Assembly: GCA_014898425.1 (NCBI GenBank)
Contig: RCSZ01000004.1
Location: 1,240,001-1,304,000, forward strand
Length of the DNA: 64,000 bases
Direction: 5' to 3'
DNA from: Botryotinia globosa
Lineage: Eukaryota > Ascomycota > Leotiomycetes > Helotiales > Sclerotiniaceae
The number at the start of each line of letters is the position of its first letter. The first letter of the stretch is position 1. This document shows positions 46,769 to 59,511 of this stretch, piece by piece. The notes under the pieces are model-generated. The model saw only the letters and a program-made list of their open reading frames with translations, did not search any database and was not told the origin of the DNA. The position numbers and the translations under genes are program-made.

Positions 46769-49251
46769 ATTGATTGATTTGTTTTTCCTCAAACAATGAA
46801 TAATAAGTGACGTTGAAAGCGCAGATGGGATCAATAAAAAAGAGTTTCGAGTATAGCGTAGTGGTAATTGTCGAATCAATAAAAGGTTTCTCGTCGCAAG
46901 ACTTGTTGGAAAGTATTTATGTGCAACGAAATGGAAGAAGCCGTGTCTCGATCGCATAGACAATCATGCGCAATGCGAATGGTCTTGGATGGTCGAACCG
47001 AATTGTGAATGAATGTGGAAAGAATTGATTTTGAGGTGTTTTACAGTTGGCGTTGTTTGTAGCACTTGGTAGTACGAAGACTAAGGAGCAGGATCAAATA
47101 AGACGGGATAGCGCCAAAAAAGAAGGAAATCAGTAATATCACAATGAGAGGAAGATTTCCAACGGCGGGTAGGATAACACAAAAGGAGCTTTTGTATGCG
47201 CCGTAGGATGTGAGAGGACGAAGCGGGCGTGCCTAGGATGTGATTTGGTGGAGGTGATTCAATGATTATAACAATGGCAGTACTCGGGCGTACAAGACCT
47301 TTTTATTTCTCCAAGGCTGAATTAAACAAGGCTGACGCCGCCGCCACTTAACCTGAAATCGTTAGTCTATATTTCATTTGCCACACCGCTTTGCCATTCT
47401 ACTTTGGCAGAATTATTCGTTTGTTGCCCCACTGTTTTAACCAGCACGTGAAATAGATGTATCATGTCTCTCAAAGTCCAACATAGTAATCGAAACCTCT
47501 ATCTTACTGTTGGAAGACTCGCATTGGTCTGAAAACCATTATACACTTTAGAAAGAAGATGGGTTTTTCGAAAATACCTAGGACCCCGGTTATGTTCTCA
47601 CCCTGGCAAGGCATCTCATCACCGAGAGATAGGGACATAATTTTGATTGCATCCAGTATATTAGGGATCGTCAGGATACATTCCCATATAAAGGCCCGTG
47701 TAGGTCATTTACGAGGTTTTAAACTTCAGAAGCCTCGAAGGTTGATATTCCAATTGCTTTAAGCAGCACTGGGCATCCCCTTAGAGGACATACGAATGGG
47801 TGAGCTTCAGGTACCGGTCAAATTCAGAGTTTGATCAAACAAAACTACGAGTCTTCATCGAGCTTATTTCCAATATGCTTAGACGTACATACAGGCGTCC
47901 AAACCTTAGCCTAGACTTCGGCATCAAATCTCCATTGCTAATGTATCCTCAAGTTTTGGTGTTGTAGCATTCACTTCATCAATAAGAACGCCTCTATGAT
48001 GCGGCCCTATTTCGCTTAGTATGTCTTTTGCTCCTTCACTATGGCTGATTCAACGCGAGATGAGTCGTACTAGAGTGTACAATAGCATATATAGGTACAT
48101 GAATTTTGGGTAAGAGATGAGAGTCAAGTGCCCCCGAGCCACGGATCCCGACTTCTACACGGTATAAACTGAATCATTTGTCCCTCGGCGCTCCGCTGTT
48201 ATTTTGGGCATCTCTTCCATACCGCTTACCATAAACATATCAAGGTATGCCTGAAACATAAGCTACGATCTGAACAAGTTCATCATGCATTCGATTGGAA
48301 GTGCAATAAAGCTTTAATTCTAGTGGTCAAGAGAAGATTGTAATGAATCTATCTCTCATCACTTCAACTGGCATGCAGTTTAGCATGCCCTGTCAAACAT
48401 GTGTGTTTTTGCTGTTGGAAAAAATGTAGTGAATTGGTAGTCTCACGCTTTCATGTCAGCTCGTATCTATCAGCTCATATCCATTAGCTCATCTTTTTGA
48501 GTGTCCCACTTGGAGATATGGAGTCTTACACCAAAACCAAAACCTTTGTCCATAGATCAGACAGAAGTTATTTGGGATTGAAGCCTGAGCTCACATCTTT
48601 CGACAATGTTTCTTCAGGATTGAAGGCTATCTGGGCATTGCTCAGTAAACAAATGTAAGAATCCAATAAAGAACCTTGATTAACATCCCTGTATTTTCCA
48701 CCATAGGCACTCATGCCACAAACACAGACGAAAAGCCTTGGAGTAGAGCTTCTAGGTTGTATCACAGGAGCCATTGTCTCTGAAGATTCGCTGGGAATTA
48801 ACTTTCATATAAATTTAGACACACCCTATTTGTTGTCTATTCGAAATAAGACGTCTGGTGTTAAATTAAAGAAAGTCCAGACTAGCTGGTACAATTCTCC
48901 TCGGAATTGGATGAGATTACATTAAAGCTAAATTTAAACTGAAGTTTGATGGAAGATGGCCTCCTGTGATTAAATGAGACTGCCCATTTTCAAGAGTATT
49001 CTAGGCCTTTAGAGAGGTATTAGTTAAAGCATGTGCCTTTCACAGTCTGATTATATGCATTTACGTGGTACCAATATCATGCAAACAGAGAGACTATCAT
49101 TCATTCAGCTGAAGTATTCCGAGGTATACTTCCAGTAATACCTGAAACTAGCAAGAAATAAACCTTTATCCCATGCAAATACACCACAAATCCTTGGAAA
49201 TCCTCCATTAACCCTTAGAAAACCTCCAAATCTATGAAACAGACTCCTGAT
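46769..49251. other. 2.5-kb intergenic region
   Basis: The part next to 46768 should hold the NMA111 promoter. No clear gene follows. A tiny gene-like frame with an intron-like segment is at 48518-48746 and is listed separately. Confidence 0.4.
48518..48746 (+). CDS. possible small two-exon orphan ORF (58 aa)
   Basis: ATG 48518 (context gatATGG) opens 45 codons beginning MESYTKTKTFVHRSDRSYLG. A 52-bp GTAAGA...TTAAC...ATAG intron (48655-48706) would extend it by 12 codons; unspliced it stops at codon 47. The intron signals are good but the protein is short and unrecognised. Confidence 0.2.
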
Positions 49252-49947
49252 TTAAGCATAGTCGTCTGACAATGCACCTGCCTGATCTTCCGATTCAATG
49301 CCAGCGCTGTCATAGTCGTCGTAAAACACTGCGTTGTCGCTAAGGTTCTCCTCAATCTCAGGTTCGGGGGCAGTCTTCTTTGCTACCTTGTTCTTCTTAT
49401 TCTTCTTAGCAACACCTAGAGGGCCAGTTCTCAGTATGTTAATGATGCAGCGTTCGGATTAGATGACCACATACCTTCGTCTTTACCCTCAAGCTCTGCC
49501 TTGCGCTTCTTTGAACTACCCTTAGCGACGCCTTCACCCTTCGCTAAAGATACTTATTAGTGATAAAGTCATGATTTACGAGCTAGAAATGAGCTAAACT
49601 TACCATTTCCCTCCTTAAAACTGGAATGAGACTTCTTGAGTGCTTCCCAAATGTGTCTGACAGCCTTTTCGGTGCGGCCCGGAGCCTTGATGGCCTTGAA
49701 GTTAGGAACAAAGCTCTTGCCAGCAGCTTGAAAGAGAATCTGGACTACTATTGCATCCTGTATTTCAATTAGCCATTTTCACCAGATGATCGGGAAGGAA
49801 TCATACTTTTTCGGCTTGAGTCCATTGTTTGCCAGACGAAGCCCTATTGCTGGGAGCCTTGACCTTCTCATTGGCCTTTCCCTTAGCGGTGGGGGCAGCT
49901 GGTGCAGCTTCAGCAGCTATTTGGGGAGTCTCATTGGCGGCGGACAT
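49252..49947 (-). CDS. small Myb/SANT-like nuclear protein (four exons)
   Basis: Four exons, 49807-49947, 49604-49757, 49475-49543 and 49252-49415, encode about 175 residues. Introns are 49, 60 and 59 bp (donors GTATGA, GTAAGT, GTATGT; acceptors ACAG, TTAG, CTAG), and all phases fit. An Ala/Pro-rich N-terminus (MSAANETPQIAAEAAPAAPT) precedes a compact helical block, residues ~41-92: QWTQAEKDAIVVQILFQAAG, then GRTEKAVRHIWEALKKSH. The leading Trp and the W near the end of the third helix resemble a Myb/SANT-like DNA-binding fold. Two Lys/Arg clusters (SSKKRKAE and AKKNKKNKVAKK) look like nuclear signals; the tail is acidic. No exon is long enough to stand out as an ORF, so ORF-based annotation would miss it. 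A DNA- or chromatin-binding role is inferred. Confidence 0.75.
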
Positions 49948-52900
49948 TGCTTCAAGTGGAATTGGTGATTGTTATGGTTTGATTTCAGAAGTATTAGCTA
50001 GACATTATTAGCGAGATAATTTATGACAGGAAGTTGTACATCATTAGGCTTTGAATATATCAGGCATTTTGAATGTAGAAGGAAGAATTATAGATTGTGG
50101 AGACCTAAATGTAGAAGAAGCTTTTGTATATTCATAACACTTGAATGTACACAAAGCTATTGTGCATCTTATTGACCTGAATGTTTCTAAAGCTTCTGTT
50201 CATTCTCAAGACTTGGATGTCTGAGTTCATGAGATTGTACAATGAATTGTTGAAGAAAAAAGATACTTAAATGTGCAAATGGAAACATAATAAACGGACA
50301 AAAATCCCACACAGAGAAGAATCATGTTGACTATCATACAGGAATAAGGTGGAACAGATCGGTGTTGATCAACTTTGATCAAGGCTAACCAAGATCAAAC
50401 GGTAAATGGCGAAGGTAACATCGAAAAATGGCCAAGTTCCGCGCCATATAAATGAAGGAGTGGATCAAACAAAGATATGCGAAAGGGATATGGCTTACCA
50501 AGGTGCAATGTATGATGATCTATGGACGTGGTTGATGAAGATGCGAATTTGGAAAATTGTTGTTTGGGGATGGAGAAAGTTGGAGAAAGTTGTGCGCAAC
50601 GAAGACTTTTGTATCCTGGAAGTGGTCGTGCGGGGTAACATACGATTTTGGTGCTTTGTTATGAAGTGAATATAGGCGAGAGTGTTGTGACTGATCTTGT
50701 TTGCTAGAACGCCGTCTATTCAGGAGCCCGGGCATTGGTCTCCGAGGCGAGGCTGGAGGTATAGCAAGGTAGAAGGAGGACGGAGCTTGGGGAAAGAAGA
50801 GTAGCCTTCTTCAGTATGAGTTATTAATATTACTTATTGAATTGAGCATGACATGATAGACAATCTCTCGATGACTAGCCGGTGTGTTAGGGGTAATATT
50901 TGGTGATGCTTTGTGTTGATGGCTTATTGAACACTATATAATGCGATTTTGGCTAATTTGGCTTTCTAGAAACGACCAGCAGCTAAAATCTTTGTCTTCT
51001 GAAACTTCTCCTCTATCTAAAAGGTTGTAAGTTGCACGCATGTAAGGCTTTGCAATCATAAATCATAAATTAAGATAGTCTCACCTCGCTATTCTCCTAC
51101 CTAGCCCAACCAGCTAGATTCTGAGCATCTGTCCCTCTCTAATAAGACATCTTACCCTACTCGAGAGTCACCTACCAGACTATCACCGCACAAGAGCATC
51201 TAAAAGCCATGCACTATGCTCTGACATGAATTTCCCATGATTCTATGATACTACGACACTCACCAAAACGTTTGACGCTATTTGTGACTCCCCACCACAC
51301 GCTATTTCACACGTCAACTCCCTAAGATCTTACTCAAAGCTTTCCTAGCTACTCAACACTCCTGACGCTGTGCCGAATCTTTGCGCGACTATACAGCAGT
51401 AATAAAAGGCTATTAGTCACAACTCTCATTCTCTATTCTGTTGGATCATGTCTAGGCAAATAGAGAACGCTCTCTGGATAGTGACACACTCGAAGTCCCT
51501 GGAGCTGCATGAGTTCATCAATAAGCACCAAATCGATCAATCGGATTACTCCCACAAAGTTAGAGAACAACCAGACGGTCAATTTACATCATGCGGATCG
51601 CCGTGATAATTCTACCTGATAGTATCAACTGGTTCTGAGCTTCATCACTACTTTAGAACTACGCGGGAGCTTAAAAGAATACCATAACGCCAATTCGAAG
51701 CGATCAAAAACTGTTGCCGACCTGAATTAGACACTTGGCTCCTCCCCCTAGCGTTCCTGTCGACTCAGAATTTCTACTTCCTTTGTAAGAACTTGCTTTT
51801 ACCTGATAAATGGCACTTAAACTTACGAGTAATCACGAGATGGCAGTTGGAAGCAGGTTTGATTCTGATGTGTAATTCTAAGCTACCCTATGCATTTTCT
51901 ACAATTTGAGAACTACAAGGACTGGTCATTATCTTAAATATTGGCTTGTATTCTCAGACTACTCTGGGTGTCTAGTTCAAAGTTATGCGCTTCTTAACAT
52001 TATTCTGTAGTTCTGTGCTCATCCAGCTACCTACAAAGGCGGTATTTGTTTAGCCGACAACATAGGCAGTTTGGAAGAAGTTTCCTCTCCGTTCTTTTTT
52101 TGGACCCAAGACCTTTACAACCAGGATTCAAGACAACTTGACACTGTCAGGGCCAGGAAAACACCGAGCGACAATGACTACTGACCTCCTTGGACATTGC
52201 CGACGATGATTCTGTTGCGCAGCTTCTGTAGCGCTCCCTCCTCGCGGCCGGCTACAGCAACCCTTCGATTTTACTTGGATGCCTCTGTCAAACCATAAAA
52301 GCGGTCTATCCTATTCTGACGAAAAAATGGCTCTGAAGATACTAGATTAAGTCTCACACCACATCCCTGAAGAGCCTCGCATACGGCGTTCTCAAAGCTT
52401 GCAAACCCTCTGAGAAGATTTCACTAACATGCCACCAACAGATACGACAAGCGCATGCGCTATCCTATTTCTTCAACCGCAAAAAATTCACAGGTACCAA
52501 ACTCCTGCAGATCCGCGACGAATCTTTTTCCTTTACGAGCCATTTACTGATCCCGAAGCTTCCAGCACACAGGAGCAGGTCGACAGTTCACGAAAAGTCA
52601 AAGTCTGGAACTACATATTGGCATTATAACAGTACGATGCGAACCCCTCGGGCATGGTTTTGGCCAATTCTTGCTTTGCGGAACAAAATACTAGGCGTTT
52701 GACCTTCAATCACTCAGCAGATAGCCTGGAGCTTTTGTGCTTTTCTACAGATCAAGGTAGCGCTCTCTACGTTCATTTCACAACTTTATATCTCAAGGGC
52801 CGTCAAAGAAGCGCAGGTAATTGATGTGAGACACGAGAAATTAAAGCCAACACGTAAGCCCGTCTCGTTATGACCTGATACACATCTGCCGTTGTTGCAT

Positions 52901-53380
52901 TGAGAAGAAATTTTTTCATTTTTCATATACGAAATACTCATTCGACTCGTCGACTCAACGAGGAACAATAGAATGGCGGATGACGAGATATTTTCTTTGC
53001 TTATTACCTGACGTGCCAATTTTCAAAGAGGGACAGAGTGTATAGATGGGTATTTCTGGGAAGAATTCAGATCTGAGCAGCTTCAGCAACTAGGTTATCC
53101 GTTTTGTGGCAGCTCATTACAGGATGATAATAGTGATGGCAATTACACATTCTTTAAGCACTGTGTAGCAAAAGTGCGAGATATTCATGTCATAATTAAA
53201 GCTATTCTAGAGTATTCCATATTCTGTGCACATCGAATTCTACTGAAAGTAGGCTGTCTCTTACATTTGATTACCGTAAATTCGAAAATTTTCGTTAAGA
53301 AATCTATCTAGACATTTATCAAAAAGCACAGAAAGAAAAGTACGCCCGTTGAGCGGGAGAGAATTTGCTATCCCGGTGAT
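49948..53380. other. gene-free region, start of decayed segment
   Basis: The part next to 49947 presumably includes the promoter of the Myb-like gene; imperfect AATGTAGAAG/AATGTACAAAG-type motifs recur at 50070-50290. Beyond ~51 kb many short open frames in all directions are broken by stops. A frame at about 52.43-52.72 kb reads as protein-like but has no start or recognised domain. Confidence 0.4.
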
Positions 53381-53795
53381 TTGTTGCATGTCGTAAAGCG
53401 GTAAGGCTATTCTTAAGATCGACAGGCCTGACATGAACCATTGACTTCCAATGAGAGGTGGAGGTTTTCCATCCCAGGCTCTTGTTGCATATCGTAAAAT
53501 GGTGAGGCTACTCACGGAAGTTCATAAGTCTGGCAGAAATGGATATCCATCCAATAAGAGGGAAAGCTCCTACTATTGAGGCCTATTGTTGCACGTCGCA
53601 AAGCGGTAGGCTGATTGGTGGTAGCCTTGCAACCGACAGAGCCAATCAATGACCAATGGAGGGGGACATTCCAGCCTCCCACTTCCTAATGTTGCATGTT
53701 GTAAAGCGGTGCGGCTGTACGCGGCTCACCTCCTAGCTGGCAGAACAGAGGAGAGGCTATGGAGCACTCAGTCACACCTTGAAACATCTGAGACG
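53381..53795. repeat. ~103-bp tandem array, four diverged copies
   Basis: Units begin near 53381, 53482, 53586 and 53690 with TTGTTGCATGTCGTAAAGCG-type heads, and share a second block like CCAATGAGAGG about 70 bp in. A partial unit precedes the first. The period of 102-105 bp is about 34 codons, so it could be a decayed protein repeat (minus-strand reading gives recurring YDMQQ/TTCN-type blocks) or a non-coding satellite. Confidence 0.7.
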
Positions 53796-54150
53796 CTTGA
53801 ATATAGCTTGGGTTTACTCAGGAAGCATATGATTTATTCTACATCAATGACTGACTGGTACACAATTTTACATTTTGATTCTGGAGAATTTAAAAGACTT
53901 CTGAGAAGTTCCGCCATCGACTTGCTCTTTTCTTGATAAATTTGCCAGATCATTGAGGCTCCGCATTTAATGATCCAAATACTAAGTGACAGAGGCATTG
54001 CAATTTTCATTTAGAACGCTACAGTTTACACTGCATCTGAGATATAAAGCTACATTCCGTAATCAAACGTAAAATGTGTTTATTCAAGATTAGTCACCTC
54101 AGCTCCAGCTGGCGCTAATGACGAATGCTACTGAGTCTCACCGTCTATAG

Positions 54151-55330
54151 CCGGCCACATCAAGCCTTACATACAGCTCAATTTTCTTATTGGTCTCCGC
54201 AGAGTGTGTTTGCAATTGTTGCATATCTGAATTTAAGCGATTAAATGGAGCCAGTTGAAGATACCTGTTAGATATTCCGTTATTTGACCGAGCATCGACA
54301 CTTTGGTGCATCCGAGCTTTCGTATCCCAAGTTTGTGCGCAAAATAATGGAAAACTTCCTCCAGCATCCACAATTCACGAACGCGTTTACGGCTCATTCC
54401 CAACAGATGATTCGAACTACCGCTTCATTGTGATAGTGTTCCAAGCTTTATTGGCATTATCATATTTACCAGAGACACTCTCCCATGAGCCACTCACTGA
54501 TTTTGGATCTCGGATTTATCACTAGCTGTGTGGAATTGCTTTTTTTTTCATCCAAAAATATCTCTAGAATTTCAATTCTTGTGACTATGGCTAATTCATG
54601 ATTTTACTTAGACATCATTAAAGACCTTGTATCGACCAAGAACCACCTTGACATCTCTTTTGAATGGCACGACGAAAAATATTTATACATTGGTGAAGGT
54701 GCGGCGCCTTGGAAGACACGCACTGGAACGAAGTACTTTAACAGGAAACGCTCACAAGACGAAGACCAAACGTACTTGCGATTAAGAAGTGGAAGATCAA
54801 ATGGTATAAGCGGTCGGGAAAATAATAATACAACGGGGTTGGAACTTTGGGATGGAGAGGGCATCGAGCTTCTTGAGATGCGCATCGAGATAAATTACAC
54901 GAACATCATCACGTCTTGACATACGGACGAATACGGCGTCCCTTCCTACAGCCTTAGCAAATTAATCCGCAATATACGTGTCTCGATTCATTGAGCAATG
55001 AATACATACTTCGATGCCACTTTTGATTCGAAATATACAGGGCTTTGAGTACAAACTCGAAGCTCAATGCTGCCACAAGCTTAGAAGCCGAGATTGAAGA
55101 AGCATCCGATTAAAGTTGGCCGTCCATATAATTTTCGAAAATTTGAAAGGACCGTCTCTCTCTATGCTTCTCTTATATTCAGGTCTAGATCTTTTCTTCA
55201 CACCCAATACACACTGTTTGTGTGCTCGAGGGCATTGACATTGAGTTTTCCTGAAAATATTGGTAAAGCATTCATCAAGTATAAAACGTACACCATCCAG
55301 ATCAAAATCGTCCTGTACAACAAATCATGA
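54151..55330 (+). pseudogene. decayed protein-coding remnant
   Basis: Frame 1 is protein-like from 54151 to 54522 with one internal TGA (54256). It includes 88 uninterrupted codons (ASTLWCIRAFVSQVCAQNNG and following). Frame 2 is open from 54602 to 54916 (105 codons, including FEWHDEKYLYIGEG and LELWDGEGIELLEMRIEINY), then resumes after TGA codons at 54917 and 54992 and later stops, to 55330. There is no ATG in the first part of the 105-codon frame; a TTAG just before 54612 could be an acceptor, but no phase-compatible donor precedes the frame-1 stop. I do not recognise the family. Confidence 0.45.
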
Positions 55331-58300
55331 AAAAAGTTTGGCATTCTGTTGTCTTGGGAAAAGGAACAAGATGTTTGGCTGACTCAAAGCCCAAGAAGTT
55401 AAGCGAGTGAGCCCCTGAGCTTTACACCAACTACATCCATGCATACAACTTCACTCGGTACACTCTGGATCATTCAACAATTTTTTTGCAAAAAGAAATA
55501 ACAGGATTGGATATGCAAACACATCAGCTAATCTTGCTCTCCGAAGATAGATATTTCTGGCTGACCATACTTTTCATCAGGAATTCAAGCAGGTCACGAG
55601 CCTGGCACGTGCAAGAAGGACTTCACAGCCATATGAACTTCTACAAGGCAAGTTGAACCTTGTTCATCCAGTCCCAAAAACTTCTGGTCAATAGATAGAC
55701 AACACAGATAGAGAATCAGCCTGTCTAGAATAAGTCTTGTCAATACTTTGAAAAGACAAAGAAAATAACAAGTTCACTGATAAGGTGGTGAAATTTGGAA
55801 AGACACCCTCATGGCTGGACTTGTACAGATGAGTTGTTTCCATTTTCTCAACAAAATGAGGCAACTTCTCATACCTCTGAGCTCTGTTGTTTCTTCTTAC
55901 AACTTATTCCAGTCTTTCCTGGTTGGATGATTCTAATCAATTCTCAAGGAATATTTTCTATGGCAATGCTTTCACACATTCTCTTTGTTGATTGCACTTG
56001 CTGAGAAGAGAGTCTTGAATAGAACATCGAGAATTTTGAAGATTCTTTGATGCCAGGCTATGCCTTCATTGAAGCATTCAAAGATTAGTCTACATCTTGA
56101 CTCTAGAACTTGTTGCTTTATGTAGTATCATGAACCAACAGAGGTTGTTTCTGTCAGGTTTACAGAAGTTCTTGTTTATCAAGTTAACTTGCACTGAAGC
56201 TCGGGCCTCTCTACAACCTTATCATTCAACCAACCAGCATTGCTGCTCGTGACTTTCACGGGACTTCGGGACCACTTCGGCTTTGCAGAATTTTGTTGCA
56301 CGTCAGAAATAGTTGATTTTCGAAATTTAATCAACTTTTCCTCAAAAAAGCTCCCTGAAGCTCTTTTGAAAGAAAAGTTGAAATTACAACGAAAATGAAA
56401 AAGCTGCTGTTTGAGATAATTTTTGGATGGTTGAGAGAGTTAGCATTGGCCATCTTATTAATGAAATAAAAAAGTTGAAAAGTTAAGTTTCATAGAAGTT
56501 ATAAGTGATTGAGTGTCTGATTCTGGTATGTTCACTTGATGTTGAGGTCAGATCACCCTTCTCAGTTCAAGAACTATTTTAGCCGCAACTCTCACTTTGT
56601 ATGTCTCTAAAGGATGTAGTTTAGAAAATCATGAGCTTCCAGATGATTCACGCTAAAATTAAATGTGAGGTGCGCATAATGAAAGCTCATATGTCTGGAA
56701 AAGCAAGTGATCGGAGTTTGGGGGTTTCATGTGAAGTTCATGAAGACCTTAAATGGCAAACGACAAAAAAACAGCTTTTATTTTGAAATGGAAGGTGGAT
56801 TACCTAGAAAATCTTATCCTGTCAGTAAGCTCCTCGGTATGGGGAACGTGGCAAGCCTTCCTGCCTTGCTACAACCAGATAAAGTTGTCATTTTAGGATG
56901 ATGTACTTTTTTGAGGGCGGTGATGAAACGACTTCTTTGGATTTGTGAGTAATTTAGAATCTACTTTAACCTAGCTGCATGGCTTTTACTCCGGTTGAAC
57001 ATATGATACACACCCAACTCTATGGCGAAGGTTGAATTTCAAAAGAAGAGAAGTCGAGTTGGTTTTAACTTCAAAGTATACCCCTTCCCTGATAGATTCT
57101 CCGGCCACGCATTCTCCCATAAGGTCTTCCGTTACAGAACACACTCCTACAGCTCACACCATTCTGTCTTCGAAGGATCTCTACGATCGACACAGACGCA
57201 TCGGACAAATATGCTTTCTGTCTGCTCGATCAGGCAAGGGAAAGTGAGCTCAGCTAGAGCAACTATTCCAGGCGAGTGGAGTGTTTCAAGAGAACGGATG
57301 CTTCATGTTTCTGAAAGAAATCTTTTTCTCTATTTGACGAAGGAACCCTCTCGATAACTTTAGGTAGATCGTTTGCCCAAGATTCCGAGCATATCAGAAA
57401 GACGACCTCAGAATTCAGCCGAATAAGATATCAAATGGCCTAAATTCTAGCATACCTCAACGCATTGCAGTGATCTGAATCAAATTTACACCCCGGTGAT
57501 AACAACAGATGCGTGCGGAGCATCATAATCAAAGAAAGTGATTTAAGTCACTCGCATATCAAAGCTAAGAATTTAATTCGACGGAGTTGATTCTTGGAGG
57601 CCAATCCATGTGCGCTACAAATACCTGCCTTCGTGTGACCGATGAAGATGGCGTAAAGTCAGTAAATATTTGTGAGTACTCCTGTGATATCAACATATGT
57701 AGCTTCAGAGTCATGACGGGAAATTGCTGGAGCTAATTCAGGAACATGTGTACCCTTCAAATACCCTGTGCCGGGATGGCCTACATCTAGTGAAGTACAT
57801 AGATTCATCACGCCTATAGTCAAATCGAAATTTGGTTAAACGCCGGATGTACCCAAACAGATCGCTGTGAACCAGAATCCGAGCCCCTTACTGATTCCTT
57901 TGGAGCGCATTGCCATTCCTCTCTTCTCCAACCAGAAAGCTCAATCAATGTGAATTCGGCATGTGAGATTTTTCGAGATCCTGATTCCACCAAGTAATCA
58001 TCTATAGGACCAAAAGCATCTCACATGCTCCGGACCAGCCTCGGACCGTCTGCTAGGAATACATGTATGAGAATTTTTGATTCACGAGTGCTGGGCAGAA
58101 TTTACTGGAAGACCAACTTTTACACCTGGGAATAACAAGATCGATTTATTCAGGATGTACTATATTTTCACAATCAAGTATGAGTGCTTATAGTTTGGAA
58201 TCAAAGTCCTCGAAAACAGCGTTCAAATGTTGATCTTCCGAAATCCGACCTGAGAGAGCACGATAAGTCACTTCCGAATACTACATCAATTTACACATCT

Positions 58301-59511
58301 GAACAATATTGATTTGGTACCAGTACAAGTAATAACCCAAAATTGCAGCGTCTAAAGCATATGCATTAATTTTCTCACTTAAATTATCTACTATTTCAAT
58401 CCGTGTTTAGGACTGATCAATTTTTGTAGTCGGAGCTCGGATCCGAGATTTTCCCTTCGTCAGATCCGACTTGAATATCTTTCATGGGGAAAACAAGGGC
58501 TCAAGAAACTATCGATGTTTAGAGTCAAGTTCTAACATGATGAGGAGATGAAGAAAGCTTCTTTTGGCATGTAATGTGGACTGAGAATCGTAGAGTTGTC
58601 ACCGTACCTAAGTGGCTTTCTCGTTTTCTGTTGTATGTAACCTTTGAACTTTTGAAAATTTGGTGGTCATCATTCAATCAAGATTTAGAAACTACAACCA
58701 AAAATGGAAACCAAATTATCTCGCGAATTAATGTCACAAATGAAGCTCATGTCAGAAACGTGAGCGTTCCTGGACCGCTGTCGGTTTCCGGGAAGGAGGG
58801 CTAAAAAGCGAAAACTGGTCTGGTAGGAAGGGTGCTAACCACAAAATTGATACGTAAAGAGCCATAGAGGTGTCCAATAATTTTTCCAGCCCGAAAGTTT
58901 CTGTGCATTATCTCAATTGCGGAAAGGCACAGATATACGAGAACTTCAGGGAAGCTACATGCATAATGCAAGTATGGATCCGAATCCGCCTTAAGAACTT
59001 TTCGGTAAGTACGAATGTGAAGTGGAGAGCGCTATCAGTGGGCTCTTACCCCAAATTATCAATCTACAAAATCAATCATTCACGGCACAGATTATAAAGA
59101 AGTCAAGTTGAGAGAAGGTATTCCATTAAGTAAACAAGGCAATTTATGCCAGAAGGATGAAGTCTACAGGAAATGACGAAGGTGATGTCACCATCTCTCT
59201 CTATCTAAAGTGGTCGGGTCTTGCTGCTGCTGCCAATCTCTAATAATACAAAAATATATGAATACAAAGTAACCGCCAAACCAAAATTCATCCCATACCA
59301 AGCCTATGTCGAGTTGAATGTGTTGTGAGTTTTGAAAGAAGCATGTCGGTAGAGCAGTTGATAGTTCCTGCCACTGTTGAATTGTGCTTTTGTTGTCATG
59401 TTGATGATGTCGTGAATTGTCGTTTTGATTGAGGTGTTGATTGATGTTTTGATTGTCGTTCTGATTAACTTCTTATTGAGGTGGTGACTGTTACGTCAAA
59501 TTGAATATTCG
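55331..59511. other. gene-free region
   Basis: About 4.2 kb with only short frames. The longest, 57022-57357 (111 codons, plus), overlaps another frame and lacks recognisable features. Frames at 55795-56004, 58574-58804 and 58870-59097 are equally unsupported. Short TTGATTG/GTCGT(T/C)-type repeats occur at about 59400-59470. No RNA gene is seen. Confidence 0.4.

Noticed and set aside
46850..46900. tRNA-like box A resemblance (tagcgtagtggtaat)
   Set aside because: No matching B box, acceptor stem or anticodon arm could be folded.
46769..46963. N-terminal extension of NMA111 from the upstream in-frame ATG
   Set aside because: The 65 added residues look like translated leader and shift the catalytic residues away from the family positions; the start at 46768 fits better, though a targeting extension is not excluded.
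57022..57357. 111-codon plus-strand frame
   Set aside because: It overlaps another open frame, has no domain, start context or splice support, and lies in decayed DNA.
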